Shown: positions 18,143 to 28,082 of the stretch, piece by piece | Position numbering within the stretch: position 1 is the first letter of the stretch | Layout of the letters: every line of letters begins with the position of its first letter | Assembly: GCF_014174395.1 (NCBI RefSeq) | Contig: NZ_JABEQD010000001.1 | Span: 531,374 to 595,373, forward strand | Direction of reading: 5' to 3' | From: Gluconacetobacter aggeris | GTDB lineage: Bacteria; Pseudomonadota; Alphaproteobacteria; Acetobacterales; Acetobacteraceae | DNA: 64,000 bases | The notes under the pieces: model-generated | Database searches by the model: none | Told to the model about the DNA's origin: nothing | What the model saw: only the letters and a program-made list of their open reading frames with translations | Made by a program: the position numbers and the translations under genes

Positions 18143-18263
18143 CTTCTTTTGTCTTCCGAAAAAGAAGCAAAAAGACTTTCGTTCATTTTGGGCCATCGTA
18201 TGGCCCGGCAAAAAACTCCCGAACAGATCAAAAGTTTTTTGGTTCTTTTTTCCAAAAAAGAAC
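18143..18263. repeat. Intergenic double-hairpin element, copy 1
   Basis: A ~120-bp element with a hairpin at each end: type B (CTTCTTTTGTCTTCCG...AAGAAG) on the left and type A (GTTCTTTTTT..AAAAAAGAAC) on the right, with a central weaker inverted repeat. It lies between the convergent deformylase-like gene and the decayed sigma/AhpD genes. It is one of six copies in the window and likely works as a bidirectional terminator. Confidence 0.8.
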
Positions 18264-18268
18264 GAAGA

Positions 18269-18410
18269 TCATAATCCCGCGCGAATCCCCCGCAACTTGT
18301 CAGGATTGCGCACGACATAAACGGCAATAACGTGCCCCTCACGACATGTCAGGCTCGTCACCTGCGGCAGACCATCATCCTCCAAGGGCCCCCGATACAG
18401 AACCAGCGGA
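18269..18410 (-). pseudogene. C-terminal remnant of ECF41-type sigma factor (SigJ-like)
   Basis: Only the last ~45 codons of a SigJ/ECF41 sigma factor remain, recognisable from the SnoaL-like tail ending in AVYVVRNPDKLRGI, a very characteristic ending of that family. The sigma domains 2 and 4 are absent. ECF41 genes typically sit beside carboxymuconolactone decarboxylase genes, and here the fragment directly abuts one, so a deletion has removed most of the sigma gene and joined its tail to the neighbour. Confidence 0.6.
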
Positions 18411-18826
18411 ACCCGATGGCGATGCGGTTCCAGTGATTGATCATGCCGATGACGAGCGTAAGCTGGACGACCTCCTGATCCGTAAAATGGCCGCACAGAG
18501 CATCGAAATCCGCATCCGGCGCATGGGTTTCGGCCACCAGGATCAGAGCCTCGGCCCATCCCAGCGCCGCGCGTTCCCGGCGCGTATAGAAGGCCGTTTC
18601 ACGCCAGGCCAGCAGCAGGGCGACCCGCCGCGTGTCTTCGCCCGCTTTTCATGATCGCGGCATGCATATCGAGGCAGAAGGCACAGCCATTGATCTGCGA
18701 AACCCGCATCTTGACCAGTTCGATCAACATGAGGTCGAGACCCGAGGATGTGAGAGCCTCTTCAAGCTCCAGCATCTTGCCCAGAAGAGCGGGAGCGGTC
18801 GCCAAATAGTCCAGTCGGGGGGTCAT
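18411..18826 (-). pseudogene. AhpD/carboxymuconolactone decarboxylase-family gene, frameshifted
   Basis: The N-terminal 60 residues are a good CMD-family protein with the redox CxxC...H site (GCAFCLDMH). A one-base insertion in the CCC run at about 18641-18643 then breaks the frame. In the next frame the family sequence continues clearly (AWRETAFYTRRERAALGWAE, then VIGMINHWNRIAIGFR). The natural C-terminus is replaced by the sigma-factor remnant. The ATG at 18826 has AGGA upstream. The encoded peroxidase-like activity is probably lost. Confidence 0.75.
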
Positions 18827-18898
18827 GATCGTCATCCTGTAAGCTGTTTGCCATAAGACGAAACAGGAGACGGGTTTGTGACATGCCACCGTGGACCC

Positions 18899-19864
18899 TT
18901 ATGTGATGAACGTCTCCGCATACAGCGCCAGCACACCGCCCACATCGACATCCACCGCAACCGCGCGTGACGGCGCGTCATCCCAGGCCGGGGCGGGTGG
19001 TCCGGGCAGGCCGGCCGGCTTCTGGATCGTCTGCCCATCGGCCAGCCCCCCGCACACCACCCGGACCGGCCCATGCCGCAGGGTGAACAGATGCGGCGCC
19101 AGAACCTGGATCACCGCCAGGCTGTCATGGGCAAAAATGCCGGCCAGCCCGCGGGAACGTTCGTGGAAACCCTGATAAAAACGCGACACAGCGCGCAGGA
19201 AAGCGCCATCCGGCCCGCCCCGTTCCGCCAGCCGATCCAGATAGGCGGCGTCCATCACCACCTGCTGCGTCACGTCCAGCCCCAGGACAGTGACCTTCCA
19301 TGGCGCGGTCATCACCAGATCCGCCGCCTCCGGGTCCGACAGGATATTGGCTTCGGCCACTGGAGACACATTGCCGCCATGACCATGTGTGCCAAACGCG
19401 CCGCCCATCAGACTCACGCCAGCCACCAGCCCGGCAATGGCGGGATCGTGCCGCAGGGCCAGCGCCAGATTGGTCAGCGGCCCGATAGCGATCAGCGTCA
19501 CCTCGTGCGGATGGGCACGTACCAGATCGACGATCACCTGCCAGGCAGGACGCGGATCAACCGCGCGGGCCAGTTGCGCCGGCGGCATCAGGTCGCCCAG
19601 CCCGCCCGGTCCATGCACATGCGGCACCCCGGCCCCCGCCGGCCGTACCAGCGGTGTGGCCGCGCCCTTGCCCACCGGCACATCCAGCCCCAGCCGCTCG
19701 GCCAGCCACAGCGCGTTGCGCGTGACGGTGTCGATATCCAGATTGCCATGCACCGTGGTCACGCCCAGCAGGTCGAATTCCTGCCGCCGCGTCAGGAAAC
19801 ACAGCGCCATCGCGTCGTCCACGCCAGGGTCGGTGTCGAAGATGACTTTGTACCGATGTGTCAT
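18899..19864 (-). CDS. Inosine-uridine preferring nucleoside hydrolase
   Basis: A 321-residue nucleoside hydrolase. The calcium-binding signature DTDPGVDDA is at residues 10-18, and the family's GPLTNLALAL, SLMGGAF and FAHDSLAV segments follow. The enzyme cleaves the N-glycosidic bond of ribonucleosides for salvage. The ATG at 19864 follows GAGGGG. The frame continues upstream only through the intergenic double-hairpin element, which is not coding. It is transcribed toward the decayed CMD gene. Confidence 0.92.
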   Translation of the reverse strand: MTHRYKVIFDTDPGVDDAMALCFLTRRQEFDLLGVTTVHGNLDIDTVTRNALWLAERLGLDVPVGKGAATPLVRPAGAGVPHVHGPGGLGDLMPPAQLARAVDPRPAWQVIVDLVRAHPHEVTLIAIGPLTNLALALRHDPAIAGLVAGVSLMGGAFGTHGHGGNVSPVAEANILSDPEAADLVMTAPWKVTVLGLDVTQQVVMDAAYLDRLAERGGPDGAFLRAVSRFYQGFHERSRGLAGIFAHDSLAVIQVLAPHLFTLRHGPVRVVCGGLADGQTIQKPAGLPGPPAPAWDDAPSRAVAVDVDVGGVLALYAETFIT

Positions 19865-19882
19865 GGGGAGCCCCTCAAGGAG

Positions 19883-20002
19883 GTTCTTTTTTGCAAAAAA
19901 GAACCAAAAAACTCTGATTCGTTCAGGGACATCATATGTGCCCAGCACGAGGCTCCTGAACGGATAAGAGTCTTTTTGCTTCTTTTTCTCCAGAAAAAGA
20001 AG
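19883..20002. repeat. Intergenic double-hairpin element, copy 2
   Basis: Same element as at 18143 but reversed: type A hairpin (GTTCTTTTTTGCAAAAAAGAAC) on the left and type B on the right. The internal inverted repeat GTTCAGG/CCTGAAC is clear. It lies downstream of folC and upstream of the nucleoside hydrolase, both on the minus strand, so it can terminate folC transcription. Confidence 0.8.
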
Positions 20003-20010
20003 ACCTTAAC

Positions 20011-21324
20011 TCAACGCGCGACCCAACCGTCCTGCGCCAGGACAACCCCCGCCAGATACAGGCTGCCGCAGATCACCACCCGCCCCGGACCATCCGCCCC
20101 TTCGGCCAGACGCGCCAGCGCGGCCCGCACGGTGGGGCCGGGAATGGCGCGGCCCGAAGACGCCGACACGATCGCCTCGACCGGCAATGCCAGATGCTGA
20201 CTGGGCTCGGCCACCGCCTGGACGCTGGCGGCCCGCTCCAGCAGGGGGGCGAGAAAGCCCGTGGCATCCTTGGTCTGCTTCATGCCAACCACCAGATGGA
20301 CCGGACGATCGGACCAGCCGGCCAGCATGTCGGCCAGCGCATGGCCGGCACCGGGATTATGCCCGCCATCCAGCCACAGTTCCCAGCCGGGCGGCAGCAG
20401 GGCAGCCAGCGCGCCGTCCAGCCGTTGCAGGCGGGCCGGCCATTCGGTGCGGGCGATGCCTGCCCAGGCAGCATCCGGCACCACCAGCCCGCTGGCCCGC
20501 AGCGCCGCCACCGCCAGCCCGGCATTATCTACCTGATGCGGCCCCGGCAGACCGGGAATCGGCAGGTCCAGCATGCCCTGCGCGTCCGCATAACGCAGGC
20601 CGCCTGGTGCCGGCGCGATCTCCCAGTCCACGTCACGCACCAGCAGGCGCGCACCACATTCCGTTGCCCGGTCGCACAGAACCGCCATGGCCTCGGATGC
20701 CTGATAGCCGGTCACCGCCGGCACGCCGGGCTTCATGATCCCGGCCTTCTCCGCAGCGATCGCAGCCAGGCTGTTGCCCAGGAAAGCCTCGTGATCCATC
20801 GAAATCGACGCAATCGCGCAGGCGGCGGGCCGGGCGAGAACATTGGTGGCATCGAAACGGCCACCCAGTCCGACCTCGATCACGGCCAGACGGGCAGGGT
20901 GGCGGGCGAACAGAACAAAGCCGGCGGCGGTCAGAACCTCGAATACCGTGATCGGCGCGCCGTCATTGACACGCTCGACCTCCTCCAGCACCGCCACCAG
21001 TTCGTCGGTCGAGACGATACGGCCGGCAACACGGAAGCGTTCCGTCACATCCACCAGATGCGGCGAGGTCATGACATGCACCGGCCAGCCGGCCGCCTCG
21101 CCGATGGCGCGCAGATTGGCGCAGGTGCTGCCCTTGCCATTAGTGCCGGCGACATGGATCACCGGCGGCAGATGCAGTTCCGGATGGCCCAGCCGCGCGA
21201 GCAAGGCTTCCAGCCGGCCCAGCGACAGGTCGATCAGGGCCGGATAGAGCTGGTTGAGCCGCTCCAGCACCGCGCCGGCACGACCGACGAATTCCGGCCC
21301 CAACGCCGTGGGCGAGGTCGTCAT
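20011..21324 (-). CDS. folC: Bifunctional folylpolyglutamate/dihydrofolate synthase
   Basis: A 437-residue Mur-ligase-fold enzyme that adds glutamate to dihydropteroate and to tetrahydrofolates. The P-loop GTNGKGST is near residue 60, the HLVDVTERFRV loop near 88, the EVGLGGRFDATN motif near 148 and the C-terminal domain LWLDGGHNPGA near 318. It follows accD by 9 bp on the same strand, the accD-folC pairing common in proteobacteria. Confidence 0.95.
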   Translation of the reverse strand: MTTSPTALGPEFVGRAGAVLERLNQLYPALIDLSLGRLEALLARLGHPELHLPPVIHVAGTNGKGSTCANLRAIGEAAGWPVHVMTSPHLVDVTERFRVAGRIVSTDELVAVLEEVERVNDGAPITVFEVLTAAGFVLFARHPARLAVIEVGLGGRFDATNVLARPAACAIASISMDHEAFLGNSLAAIAAEKAGIMKPGVPAVTGYQASEAMAVLCDRATECGARLLVRDVDWEIAPAPGGLRYADAQGMLDLPIPGLPGPHQVDNAGLAVAALRASGLVVPDAAWAGIARTEWPARLQRLDGALAALLPPGWELWLDGGHNPGAGHALADMLAGWSDRPVHLVVGMKQTKDATGFLAPLLERAASVQAVAEPSQHLALPVEAIVSASSGRAIPGPTVRAALARLAEGADGPGRVVICGSLYLAGVVLAQDGWVAR

Positions 21325-21333
21325 CGGCGTGGA

Positions 21334-22209
21334 TCAGGCCGCCGGACGGAGCGGCGTAGCACCCTGCCGATGATTCAGCAGGCCGATCAGGCGGCCCAGC
21401 ATGGCCGGCAGGTCGGCGCGCTTGGTCACCATATCGATCATGCCGTGATCCAGCAGATATTCCGCCCGCTGGAAGCCCTCGGGCAGCTTCTCGCGCACCG
21501 TATCCTCGATCACGCGCGGGCCGGCGAAGCCGATCAGGGCATTGGGCTCGCTGATCTGAACATCGCCCAGCATGGCGAACGAGGCGGTGACGCCGCCCGT
21601 GGTGGGGTTGGTCAGCACGACGATGTAGGGCAAGCCGGCATCGCGCAGCATCTGCACCGCCACCGTGGTGCGCGGCATCTGCATCAGGCTGATCATGCCC
21701 TCCTGCATGCGCGCGCCGCCCGAGGCGGTGAAGACGATCAGCGGCGCTTTCTGCAGGATCGCCAGCCGCGCCGCCGCCACGAAAGCCTCGCCCAGCGCCG
21801 CCCCCATGGTGCCGGCGATGAATTCGAATGCCATCACAGCCACCACCGCGTCATGCCCGCCGATCTTGCCGTGGGCCACGGCCATGGACTCGTCCAGCTG
21901 CGACTTCGCGCGCTCGTCCTTCAGCCGGTCGGTATAGCGCTTGCGGTCGCGGAACGAGAGCGGATCGACCACCACCTTGGGCAGGTCGATGCGCGTGCAG
22001 GCACCCTCGTCGAACGTCCAGGCAAACCGCTCGGCCACCGTCGCACGCATATGATGGCCGCAATGCGGGCAGACATTCAGGCCCTTCCGCAGGTCCTTCA
22101 CCAGGATCATCTGGCTGCAGGATTCGCAGTTGGTCCACAGATTGTCCGGCACCTCGCGCTTGAGCAGACCGCGGATCTTGGGGCGGACGTAATCGGTCAG
22201 CCAGCTCAT
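21334..22209 (-). CDS. accD: Acetyl-CoA carboxylase carboxyltransferase subunit beta
   Basis: A 291-residue beta subunit of the carboxyltransferase that, with AccA, moves carboxyl from biotin to acetyl-CoA in fatty acid synthesis. The N-terminal zinc ribbon Cys28-x2-Cys31...Cys47-x2-Cys50 and the conserved TASGGARMQEG and PTTGGVTASFAMLGD segments are present. The ATG at 22209 (MSW...) is preferred to the ATG one codon upstream. It is followed by folC. Confidence 0.95.
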   Translation of the reverse strand: MSWLTDYVRPKIRGLLKREVPDNLWTNCESCSQMILVKDLRKGLNVCPHCGHHMRATVAERFAWTFDEGACTRIDLPKVVVDPLSFRDRKRYTDRLKDERAKSQLDESMAVAHGKIGGHDAVVAVMAFEFIAGTMGAALGEAFVAAARLAILQKAPLIVFTASGGARMQEGMISLMQMPRTTVAVQMLRDAGLPYIVVLTNPTTGGVTASFAMLGDVQISEPNALIGFAGPRVIEDTVREKLPEGFQRAEYLLDHGMIDMVTKRADLPAMLGRLIGLLNHRQGATPLRPAA

Positions 22210-22329
22210 CACATCACTCCATCACACGAGGCGCACATGGGCCCCCGGAAACCCGCCTTCTTACAATCAGGGTCCCGGAAAGGCCAGATGGTTCTCTGGT
22301 TACAGCAAGGCAAGCGTGAAGAGGAGAAT

Positions 22330-23085
22330 TCAGGCCGGCTCAGCCAGGAAGCGCGCGACATCCAGCATGAAGCTGCCGTCTTCTTCCACCCCGAACTGCC
22401 GGATCACCTCTTCCGGCGCCGCCTGCTGCAGCGAGCGGATGGCCGCGACCCGCTCTGGCGGCGTCTTCGTCCGCGCCACCCAGCTTGCGAATTCCATACG
22501 CAGGCGATGCGTGCCCAGTTCCCGGACGGCGAATCCCGCCCCGGCCAGCAAGGCCGCCCATTCCGCGACTGCATAGTCACGCACATGCGACACGTCGCGC
22601 AGCAGTTCCAGTGTCTGCAACCAGCTATCAGCCCGCGCCGATGCAGGGGCCGTCACGTCGATGAACAGGGCGACACCCGAGGGTGCCAGCACACGCCGCG
22701 CCTCGCACAGTCCGGCAGCCGCGTCGATCCAGTGATGGGTCGTGAACCGGCAGAACACCGCGTCGAACCCGCCATCCTCGAACGGCAGACGTTCGGCGGG
22801 GGCACGCACCGTCGAGATATTCGACAGGCCCCGCCGGGCCGCCTCCTGCGTCACGGCATCCAGCATCTGCTGGGTCAGGTCGCAGGCCACGACCTCCGCC
22901 ACATGCGGGGCCAGCCGGTAACTGACATGGCCACCGCCGCAGCCAAGATCCAGCACGCGGCGCAATCCCTTGCCCGCGACCAGCCGCTCGATCGCCTCCA
23001 GGTCCGCTCCCTCGGCATGGACGGCGCTGGTCACGTAATCCGGGGCGCGGGTGCCGTAATGCTGTGCGGCGTAGGGCTGGGTCAT
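22330..23085 (-). CDS. Class I SAM-dependent methyltransferase
   Basis: A 251-residue Rossmann-fold methyltransferase of the UbiE/methyltransferase-11 type. The SAM-binding motif I LDLGCGGGHVS is near residue 45, with an acidic ACDLT motif after it, and a FCRFTTHHWID segment in the post-motif region. The substrate is unknown. It lies 22 bp after trpA and 120 bp before accD in the same direction. The ATG at 23085 gives the typical start; the longer frame overlaps trpA. Confidence 0.85.
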   Translation of the reverse strand: MTQPYAAQHYGTRAPDYVTSAVHAEGADLEAIERLVAGKGLRRVLDLGCGGGHVSYRLAPHVAEVVACDLTQQMLDAVTQEAARRGLSNISTVRAPAERLPFEDGGFDAVFCRFTTHHWIDAAAGLCEARRVLAPSGVALFIDVTAPASARADSWLQTLELLRDVSHVRDYAVAEWAALLAGAGFAVRELGTHRLRMEFASWVARTKTPPERVAAIRSLQQAAPEEVIRQFGVEEDGSFMLDVARFLAEPA

Positions 23086-23107
23086 CGTGCGATCCTCAAG
23101 AAACTCT

Positions 23108-23935
23108 TCACGCCTTCCGTACCGAGCGCACGGCCTCAGCCAGCGCCGAAAGCTGTGCCAGCACACGCGGCAGGGTGTCGGGCGTCGCACGGCCCTGTTC
23201 GTCCAGCGAATCTTCCAGCGTAGCGATCAGGGCCGAGGCCACCACGGCGGCATCGGCAGCACGGACGGCAGCGGCGGCCTGTTCGGGCGAGCGGATACCG
23301 AAGCCGATCGCCACCGGCAGGTCGGTCGCGGCGCGCAGGCGCGGCAGGGCCGCCGCCAGTTCGTCGCTGCTGGCGGTGCGCGTGCCGGTCACACCGGTAA
23401 TGCTGACATAATAGATAAAGCCAGAGGCATGGCCGCAGACCACGGGCAGGCGCACATCGTCGGTGGTAGGCGCCACCAGGCGGATGATGTCCAGCCCGGC
23501 TTCTACCGCCGGCCCGTCCAGCAGGTCGGCTTCCTCGGGCGGCATGTCGACCACGATCAGCCCGTCCACCCCGGCACGCGCAGCATCGGCACAGAAGCGG
23601 GCATGGCCGTAGGCCTCGATCGGGTTCAGATAGCCCATCAGGATGATCGGCGTGTCGGCATCGTCCTCGCGAAAGCGGGCCACCATCTCCAGCACGCGCA
23701 CCATGCTGGACCCCGCCTTCAGCCCCCGCCGTGCCGCCAACTGGATGGTCGGGCCGTCGGCGCTGGGATCGCTGAACGGCACGCCGATCTCGATCAGGTC
23801 GGCCCCCGCTCCCGGCATGGCACGCAGCAGCGCCAGAGACGTGTCGTAGTCCGGATCGCAGGCCTGCAGGTACGGGATCAGGGCACCGCGCCCCTGTTCC
23901 TTCAGGGCCGCGAAGCGGCGGGCGATGCGGCTCAC
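23108..23935 (-). CDS. trpA: Tryptophan synthase alpha chain
   Basis: A 275-residue TIM-barrel alpha subunit that cleaves indole-3-glycerol phosphate. Glu in [19 protein letters not shown] (the family's catalytic Glu and FSDP block) near residue 47 and the LMGYLNP and FGI segments are seen. Its ATG overlaps the trpB stop (ATGA), which indicates coupled translation and the usual trpBA order. Confidence 0.96.
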   Translation of the reverse strand: MSRIARRFAALKEQGRGALIPYLQACDPDYDTSLALLRAMPGAGADLIEIGVPFSDPSADGPTIQLAARRGLKAGSSMVRVLEMVARFREDDADTPIILMGYLNPIEAYGHARFCADAARAGVDGLIVVDMPPEEADLLDGPAVEAGLDIIRLVAPTTDDVRLPVVCGHASGFIYYVSITGVTGTRTASSDELAAALPRLRAATDLPVAIGFGIRSPEQAAAAVRAADAAVVASALIATLEDSLDEQGRATPDTLPRVLAQLSALAEAVRSVRKA

Positions 23936-25185
23936 AATGTCACTCCCAGATGTGCGGCGACGGTGAAGATGTCCTTGTCCCCGCGGCCGGAGATATTTAC
24001 CACCAGCAGCGTCTCCGGGCTGAGCGTGGGGGCGATGACGGCCGCATGCGCCAGGGCATGGGCGGATTCCAGCGCCGGGATGATGCCCTCGGTCCGCGTG
24101 CAGAGCTGGAAGGCGTCGAGCGCCTGGTCATCGGTCGCGCCGACATACTCCACGCGCCCGATATCGGCCAGCCAGGAATGTTCCGGCCCGATGCCGGGAT
24201 AGTCCAGTCCGGCGCTGATCGAATGGGCCTCGTCGATCTGCCCGTCTTCGTTCTGCAACAGGTAAGTACGGTTGCCATGCAGCACGCCCGGCCGCCCGCG
24301 CAGGATCGATGCCGCGGTCTCGCCGCTGTCCAGCCCCCGGCCTGCGGCCTCGACCCCGATCAGACGCACTGACGGATCATCGAGGAAAGGATGGAAGATG
24401 CCCATCGCGTTCGACCCGCCACCGATGGCAGCCACGATCACATCCGGCAGGCGCCCTTCGGCCTCCTGCATCTGGGTGCGGGTTTCCTCCCCGATCACGG
24501 ACTGGAAATCACGGACCATCTGTGGGTAAGGGTGGGGTCCGGCCACGGTGCCGACGAGGAAATAGGTGTCGCGGACATTGGTCACCCAGTCGCGCATCGC
24601 CTCGTTCATCGCATCCTTCAGCGTGCCGGCGCCGGAGGTCACGGGCACGACCTCGGCACCCAGCAGGCGCATGCGGAACACGTTGGGCTTCTGCCGCTCG
24701 ACGTCGGTGGCACCCATGTAAATGGTGCATTTCAGCCCGAACAGCGCACACACCGTGGCTGTGGCAACGCCATGCTGGCCAGCCCCGGTCTCGGCCACGA
24801 TGCGGCTGCGGCCCATGCGGCGGGCCAGCAGGATCTGGCCCATGACATTGTTGAGCTTGTGCGAGCCGGTATGGTTCAGTTCCTCGCGCTTCATGTAGAT
24901 GCGCGCGCCGCCCAGTTCCTCGGTCAGGCGGCGGGCGAACCAGAGCGGACTGGGGCGGCCCACATAATCCTTCAGGTAATAGTCCAGTTCCGTGCGGAAT
25001 GCGGGATCGGCCTTGGCCGCCGCATAGGCCGCATCCAGTTCCAGGACCAGAGGCATCAGCGTCTCGGCCACGAACCGGCCGCCGAAGATGCCGAAGCGGC
25101 CGCGCGGGTCCGGCCCGGCACGCAGGCTGTTGGGCAGCGCCTCTGCCACGCCGCGTTCCGCTCCGCTGGTATCTGCTGCGCTCAC
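23932..25185 (-). CDS. trpB: Tryptophan synthase beta chain
   Basis: A 417-residue PLP enzyme that condenses indole with serine. The PLP-lysine motif HTGSHKLNN, the [10 protein letters not shown] segment and the glycine-rich phosphate loop GGGSNAMG are present. No ATG is available at the right place: the start is a GTG at 25185 behind GGAG with 6-bp spacing. The much longer open frame to 26208 runs antisense through corA. Transcription is divergent from corA. Confidence 0.95.
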   Translation of the reverse strand: MSAADTSGAERGVAEALPNSLRAGPDPRGRFGIFGGRFVAETLMPLVLELDAAYAAAKADPAFRTELDYYLKDYVGRPSPLWFARRLTEELGGARIYMKREELNHTGSHKLNNVMGQILLARRMGRSRIVAETGAGQHGVATATVCALFGLKCTIYMGATDVERQKPNVFRMRLLGAEVVPVTSGAGTLKDAMNEAMRDWVTNVRDTYFLVGTVAGPHPYPQMVRDFQSVIGEETRTQMQEAEGRLPDVIVAAIGGGSNAMGIFHPFLDDPSVRLIGVEAAGRGLDSGETAASILRGRPGVLHGNRTYLLQNEDGQIDEAHSISAGLDYPGIGPEHSWLADIGRVEYVGATDDQALDAFQLCTRTEGIIPALESAHALAHAAVIAPTLSPETLLVVNISGRGDKDIFTVAAHLGVTL

Positions 25186-25304
25186 GTCGTTCTCCGGACC
25201 CGATATAGATGCAGGATATCGGGTGTTCTGGACCGCATGGCGGAAAATTACCAGCCTCGTCTCCACCCGGCAGACGACGCCCGGGTGAATTGACAGGCAG
25301 CGTA

Positions 25305-25324
25305 GGCCCCCCGATACGGGGGCC
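25305..25324. other. Hairpin in the corA leader
   Basis: A 7-bp GC stem (GGCCCCC/GGGGGCC) with a 6-base loop lies 30 bp upstream of the corA start, in the spacer between the divergent trpB and corA genes. It has no U-tract. It could affect corA messenger stability or initiation. I do not see an M-box-type riboswitch. Confidence 0.35.
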
Positions 25325-25353
25325 AGGCGGGGAAGCGGAGAAAGACAACATCC

Positions 25354-26328
25354 ATGTTTGTTGCCCATTGTCCCGGTCAGGTACCTCGGCCGATCGTCAC
25401 CGATGCCGACGCCACTGGCGTTGCCTGGCTGGATCTGCTGGACCCGACGCCGGATGAACAGGCCCTGGCGGCCAGGATTACCGGCCAGCGCATCCCGACC
25501 CGCGCCGACCTGGAGGAAATCGAGAGTTCCTCGCGCCTGTTCATGGAAGACGATGCCGTCTATCTGTCGACACCGCTGGTCCGGCGCATCCAGGACGATT
25601 TCTTCGTCTCGCCGGTCGGCTTCGTACTGATGCGTGACCGGCTGCTGACCATCCGCTTCACCGAATTCTCGTCGTTCGACCTCATCGCAAAGCAGATCAC
25701 CGCCAGCAAGGAGACCTATAGCGGGGACGAGGTCTCGGTGCTGCTGCTGGAGGCGGTGGTCGACCGCATGGCTGATATTCTGGAGCATCTGGGCCAGGCG
25801 CTGGATACGCTGTCGCGCGACGTGTTCCAGGCGGACCAGCCGCGCCGGGCCGGCCGGGCCGACCAGATGCTGCGGTCGCTGCTGCGCCGGGTGGGGCGGT
25901 CGGGCGACCTGGCATCGTCGGTGCGCGACAGCCTGCTGGGCATGGAGCGGATCGCGATCTTCGTCAGCGAGAACAAGAAGCACGATCTGTCGGAAAAGCT
26001 GCGCGACCGGATGAGCACGGTCGCGCGCGACATCGTGTCGCTGAACGATTTCGTGTCGCAGATCTCCAACAAGGTCCAATTCCTGCTGGATGCCACGCTC
26101 GGCTTCATCAGTATCGAGCAGAACAACGGCATGAAGATCCTGACCGTGGTCAGCTTCATCGGGGTCGCACCCACGCTGGTTGCCGGGATCTACGGCATGA
26201 ATTTCCACGATATTCCGGAGCTGAACTGGAAATACGGCTACTGGTATTCGCTGGCGCTGATGGCAGCGACGATCATCATCCCGCTGCTGTGGTTCTGGCA
26301 GAGGGGCTGGCTGGCCCGAGGCCGCTAG
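25354..26328 (+). CDS. corA: Magnesium/cobalt transporter CorA family protein
   Basis: A 324-residue CorA-family channel. It has a long cytoplasmic alpha/beta domain with extended helices and two C-terminal membrane segments (about 262-283 and 295-316). The selectivity signature YGMNF is in the loop between them. It is predicted to mediate Mg2+ (or Co2+/Ni2+) flux as a pentamer in the inner membrane. The short periplasmic loop after YGMNF ([13 protein letters not shown]) is typical. Confidence 0.93.
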   Translation: MFVAHCPGQVPRPIVTDADATGVAWLDLLDPTPDEQALAARITGQRIPTRADLEEIESSSRLFMEDDAVYLSTPLVRRIQDDFFVSPVGFVLMRDRLLTIRFTEFSSFDLIAKQITASKETYSGDEVSVLLLEAVVDRMADILEHLGQALDTLSRDVFQADQPRRAGRADQMLRSLLRRVGRSGDLASSVRDSLLGMERIAIFVSENKKHDLSEKLRDRMSTVARDIVSLNDFVSQISNKVQFLLDATLGFISIEQNNGMKILTVVSFIGVAPTLVAGIYGMNFHDIPELNWKYGYWYSLALMAATIIIPLLWFWQRGWLARGR

Positions 26329-26567
26329 AGCCTGCCCGTCAATGCCTGCCGGCGGCGATCCGACGCCCGGCCTTGACCGTTCGGGACGATTTCCTTATGA
26401 TTTGGCCGTCGCCGGCGGGCTTTCGTCTGCCGGACGATCCCTCCGTATGGAACGTTGCTGGCCACTTTTCCGGTTTGTCCGGTTTTTTCTGGCAGGCGCA
26501 CCGATGCGCCACTTCCAGGCCGATCGTTTCCCCCCCGTCTATGACCTGCCCATCCAAGGCAACCTGA

Positions 26568-27878
26568 ATGCATCTCGCCGAACTCAAGGCCAAAACCCCC
26601 GCGGACCTTCTGGCGTACGCCGAAAGCCTGCAGATCGAGAACGCATCGTCCCTGCGCAAGCAGGACATGATGTTCGCCATCCTCAAGACCCTCGCCGATA
26701 ACGACCAGGCCATTCATGGCGAGGGGACGCTGGAAATCCTGCCCGACGGGTTTGGTTTCCTGCGCTCGCCCGAGGCCAATTACCTGCCCGGGCCGGACGA
26801 TATCTATATCTCGCCCAGCCAGGTGCGGCGCTTCGGCCTGCGGACCGGCGACACGGTCGAGGGGCAGATCCGCGCCCCGCGCGACGGTGAGCGCTATTTC
26901 GCGCTGCTGAAGGTCAACACCATCAATTTCGAGCCGCCCGAGGCGGTCCGTCATCGCATCAATTTCGACAATCTGACGCCGCTCTACCCCGAGCGCCGGC
27001 TGAAGATGGAAGTCGAGAGCGACGCGGTGGGCGGCGAGCCCGAAAAGGGCACCAAGGGCGGCAAAGGCGGCAAGGGCCAGACCAAGGATTTCACCCCCAG
27101 GGTGATCGACCTGGTCTCGCCGATCGGCATGGGCCAGCGCGCCCTGATCGTCGCCCCGCCGCGCACTGGCAAGACCGTGATGCTGCAGAGCATCGCCTCA
27201 TCCATTTCGGCCAACCATCCGGAAGTGTTCCTGATCGTGCTGCTGATCGACGAGCGGCCCGAGGAAGTGACCGACATGGCGCGTTCGGTGCGCGGCGAGG
27301 TCGTGTCCTCGACCTTCGACGAGCCCGCGACCCGGCACGTCCAGGTGACGGAAATGGTGCTGGAGAAGGCCAAGCGGCTGGTCGAGCACAAGCGCGACGT
27401 GGTCATCCTGCTGGATTCCATCACCCGCCTGGCGCGCGCCTACAACACCGTGGTCCCGTCATCGGGCAAGGTATTGACCGGCGGTGTGGACGCCAACGCC
27501 CTGCAGCGCCCCAAGCGTTTCTTCGGCGCGGCGCGCAACATCGAGGAAGGCGGGTCGCTGACCATCATCGCCACCGCGCTGATCGATACCGGCAGCCGCA
27601 TGGACGAGGTGATCTTCGAGGAATTCAAGGGCACCGGTAACTCGGAACTCATCCTCGACCGCAAGCTGGCCGACAAGCGCACCTTCCCGGCCATCGACAT
27701 CACCAAGAGCGGCACCCGCAAGGAAGAGCTGCTGGTCGAACGCTCGGAACTGTCGAAAATGTGGGTCCTGCGCCGCATCCTTGCGCCGATGGGCACCATG
27801 GATGCGATGGACTTCCTGCTGGACAAGCTGAAATACAGCAAGACCAACAGGGATTTCTTCGACGCGATGAATACCTGA
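26568..27878 (+). CDS. rho: Transcription termination factor Rho
   Basis: A 436-residue Rho helicase. It has the N-terminal Rho_N helix bundle, a cold-shock-like RNA-binding domain ([20 protein letters not shown] around residues 60-80) and the RecA-type motor with Walker A APPRTGKT at 196-203. A Gly/Lys-rich linker ([12 protein letters not shown], about 160-175) separates RNA-binding and motor domains. It is preceded by a 239-base leader, consistent with Rho autoregulation, and followed by an intrinsic terminator. Confidence 0.97.
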   Translation: MHLAELKAKTPADLLAYAESLQIENASSLRKQDMMFAILKTLADNDQAIHGEGTLEILPDGFGFLRSPEANYLPGPDDIYISPSQVRRFGLRTGDTVEGQIRAPRDGERYFALLKVNTINFEPPEAVRHRINFDNLTPLYPERRLKMEVESDAVGGEPEKGTKGGKGGKGQTKDFTPRVIDLVSPIGMGQRALIVAPPRTGKTVMLQSIASSISANHPEVFLIVLLIDERPEEVTDMARSVRGEVVSSTFDEPATRHVQVTEMVLEKAKRLVEHKRDVVILLDSITRLARAYNTVVPSSGKVLTGGVDANALQRPKRFFGAARNIEEGGSLTIIATALIDTGSRMDEVIFEEFKGTGNSELILDRKLADKRTFPAIDITKSGTRKEELLVERSELSKMWVLRRILAPMGTMDAMDFLLDKLKYSKTNRDFFDAMNT

Positions 27879-27889
27879 AGACCAGGAAG

Positions 27890-27921
27890 CAGGGGCCGGA
27901 GCGATCCGACCCCTGTTTTTT
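27890..27921 (+). terminator. Intrinsic terminator after rho
   Basis: CAGGGGCCGGA-GCGA-TCCGACCCCTG stem (one internal mismatch) followed by six T residues, 12 bp after the rho stop. It would end the rho transcript before the double-hairpin element at 27940. Confidence 0.75.
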
Positions 27922-27939
27922 GTTGGTGAGGATGTTTCT

Positions 27940-28072
27940 GTTCTTTTTTAAAAAAAAGAACCAAAAAACTTTTGAACTTTTAGATCTCGTTCTGAGGCGA
28001 AGACCGTCCACCACAACGGACCTCAAACGAATAAAAGTCTTTTTGCTTCTTTTTCTTCAGAAAAAAAAGAAC
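27940..28072. repeat. Intergenic double-hairpin element, copy 3
   Basis: Type A hairpin left, type B right. The centre diverges more than in other copies and lacks the GTTCAGG block, but the outer hairpins and the CTTTTTGCTTCTTTTT block are well conserved. It separates the convergent rho and quinone reductase genes. Confidence 0.75.
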
Positions 28073-28082
28073 TCTTCCCCCA

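Noticed and set aside
19864..19948. N-terminal extension of the nucleoside hydrolase through WFFFAKKN
   Set aside because: This peptide derives from the double-hairpin element; similar peptides appear beside every copy and are not coding.
20194..23223. 1009-codon plus-strand open frame
   Set aside because: Antisense to folC, accD and the methyltransferase. A GC-rich genome yields long shadow frames; its protein is His/Gln/Arg-rich with no domain.
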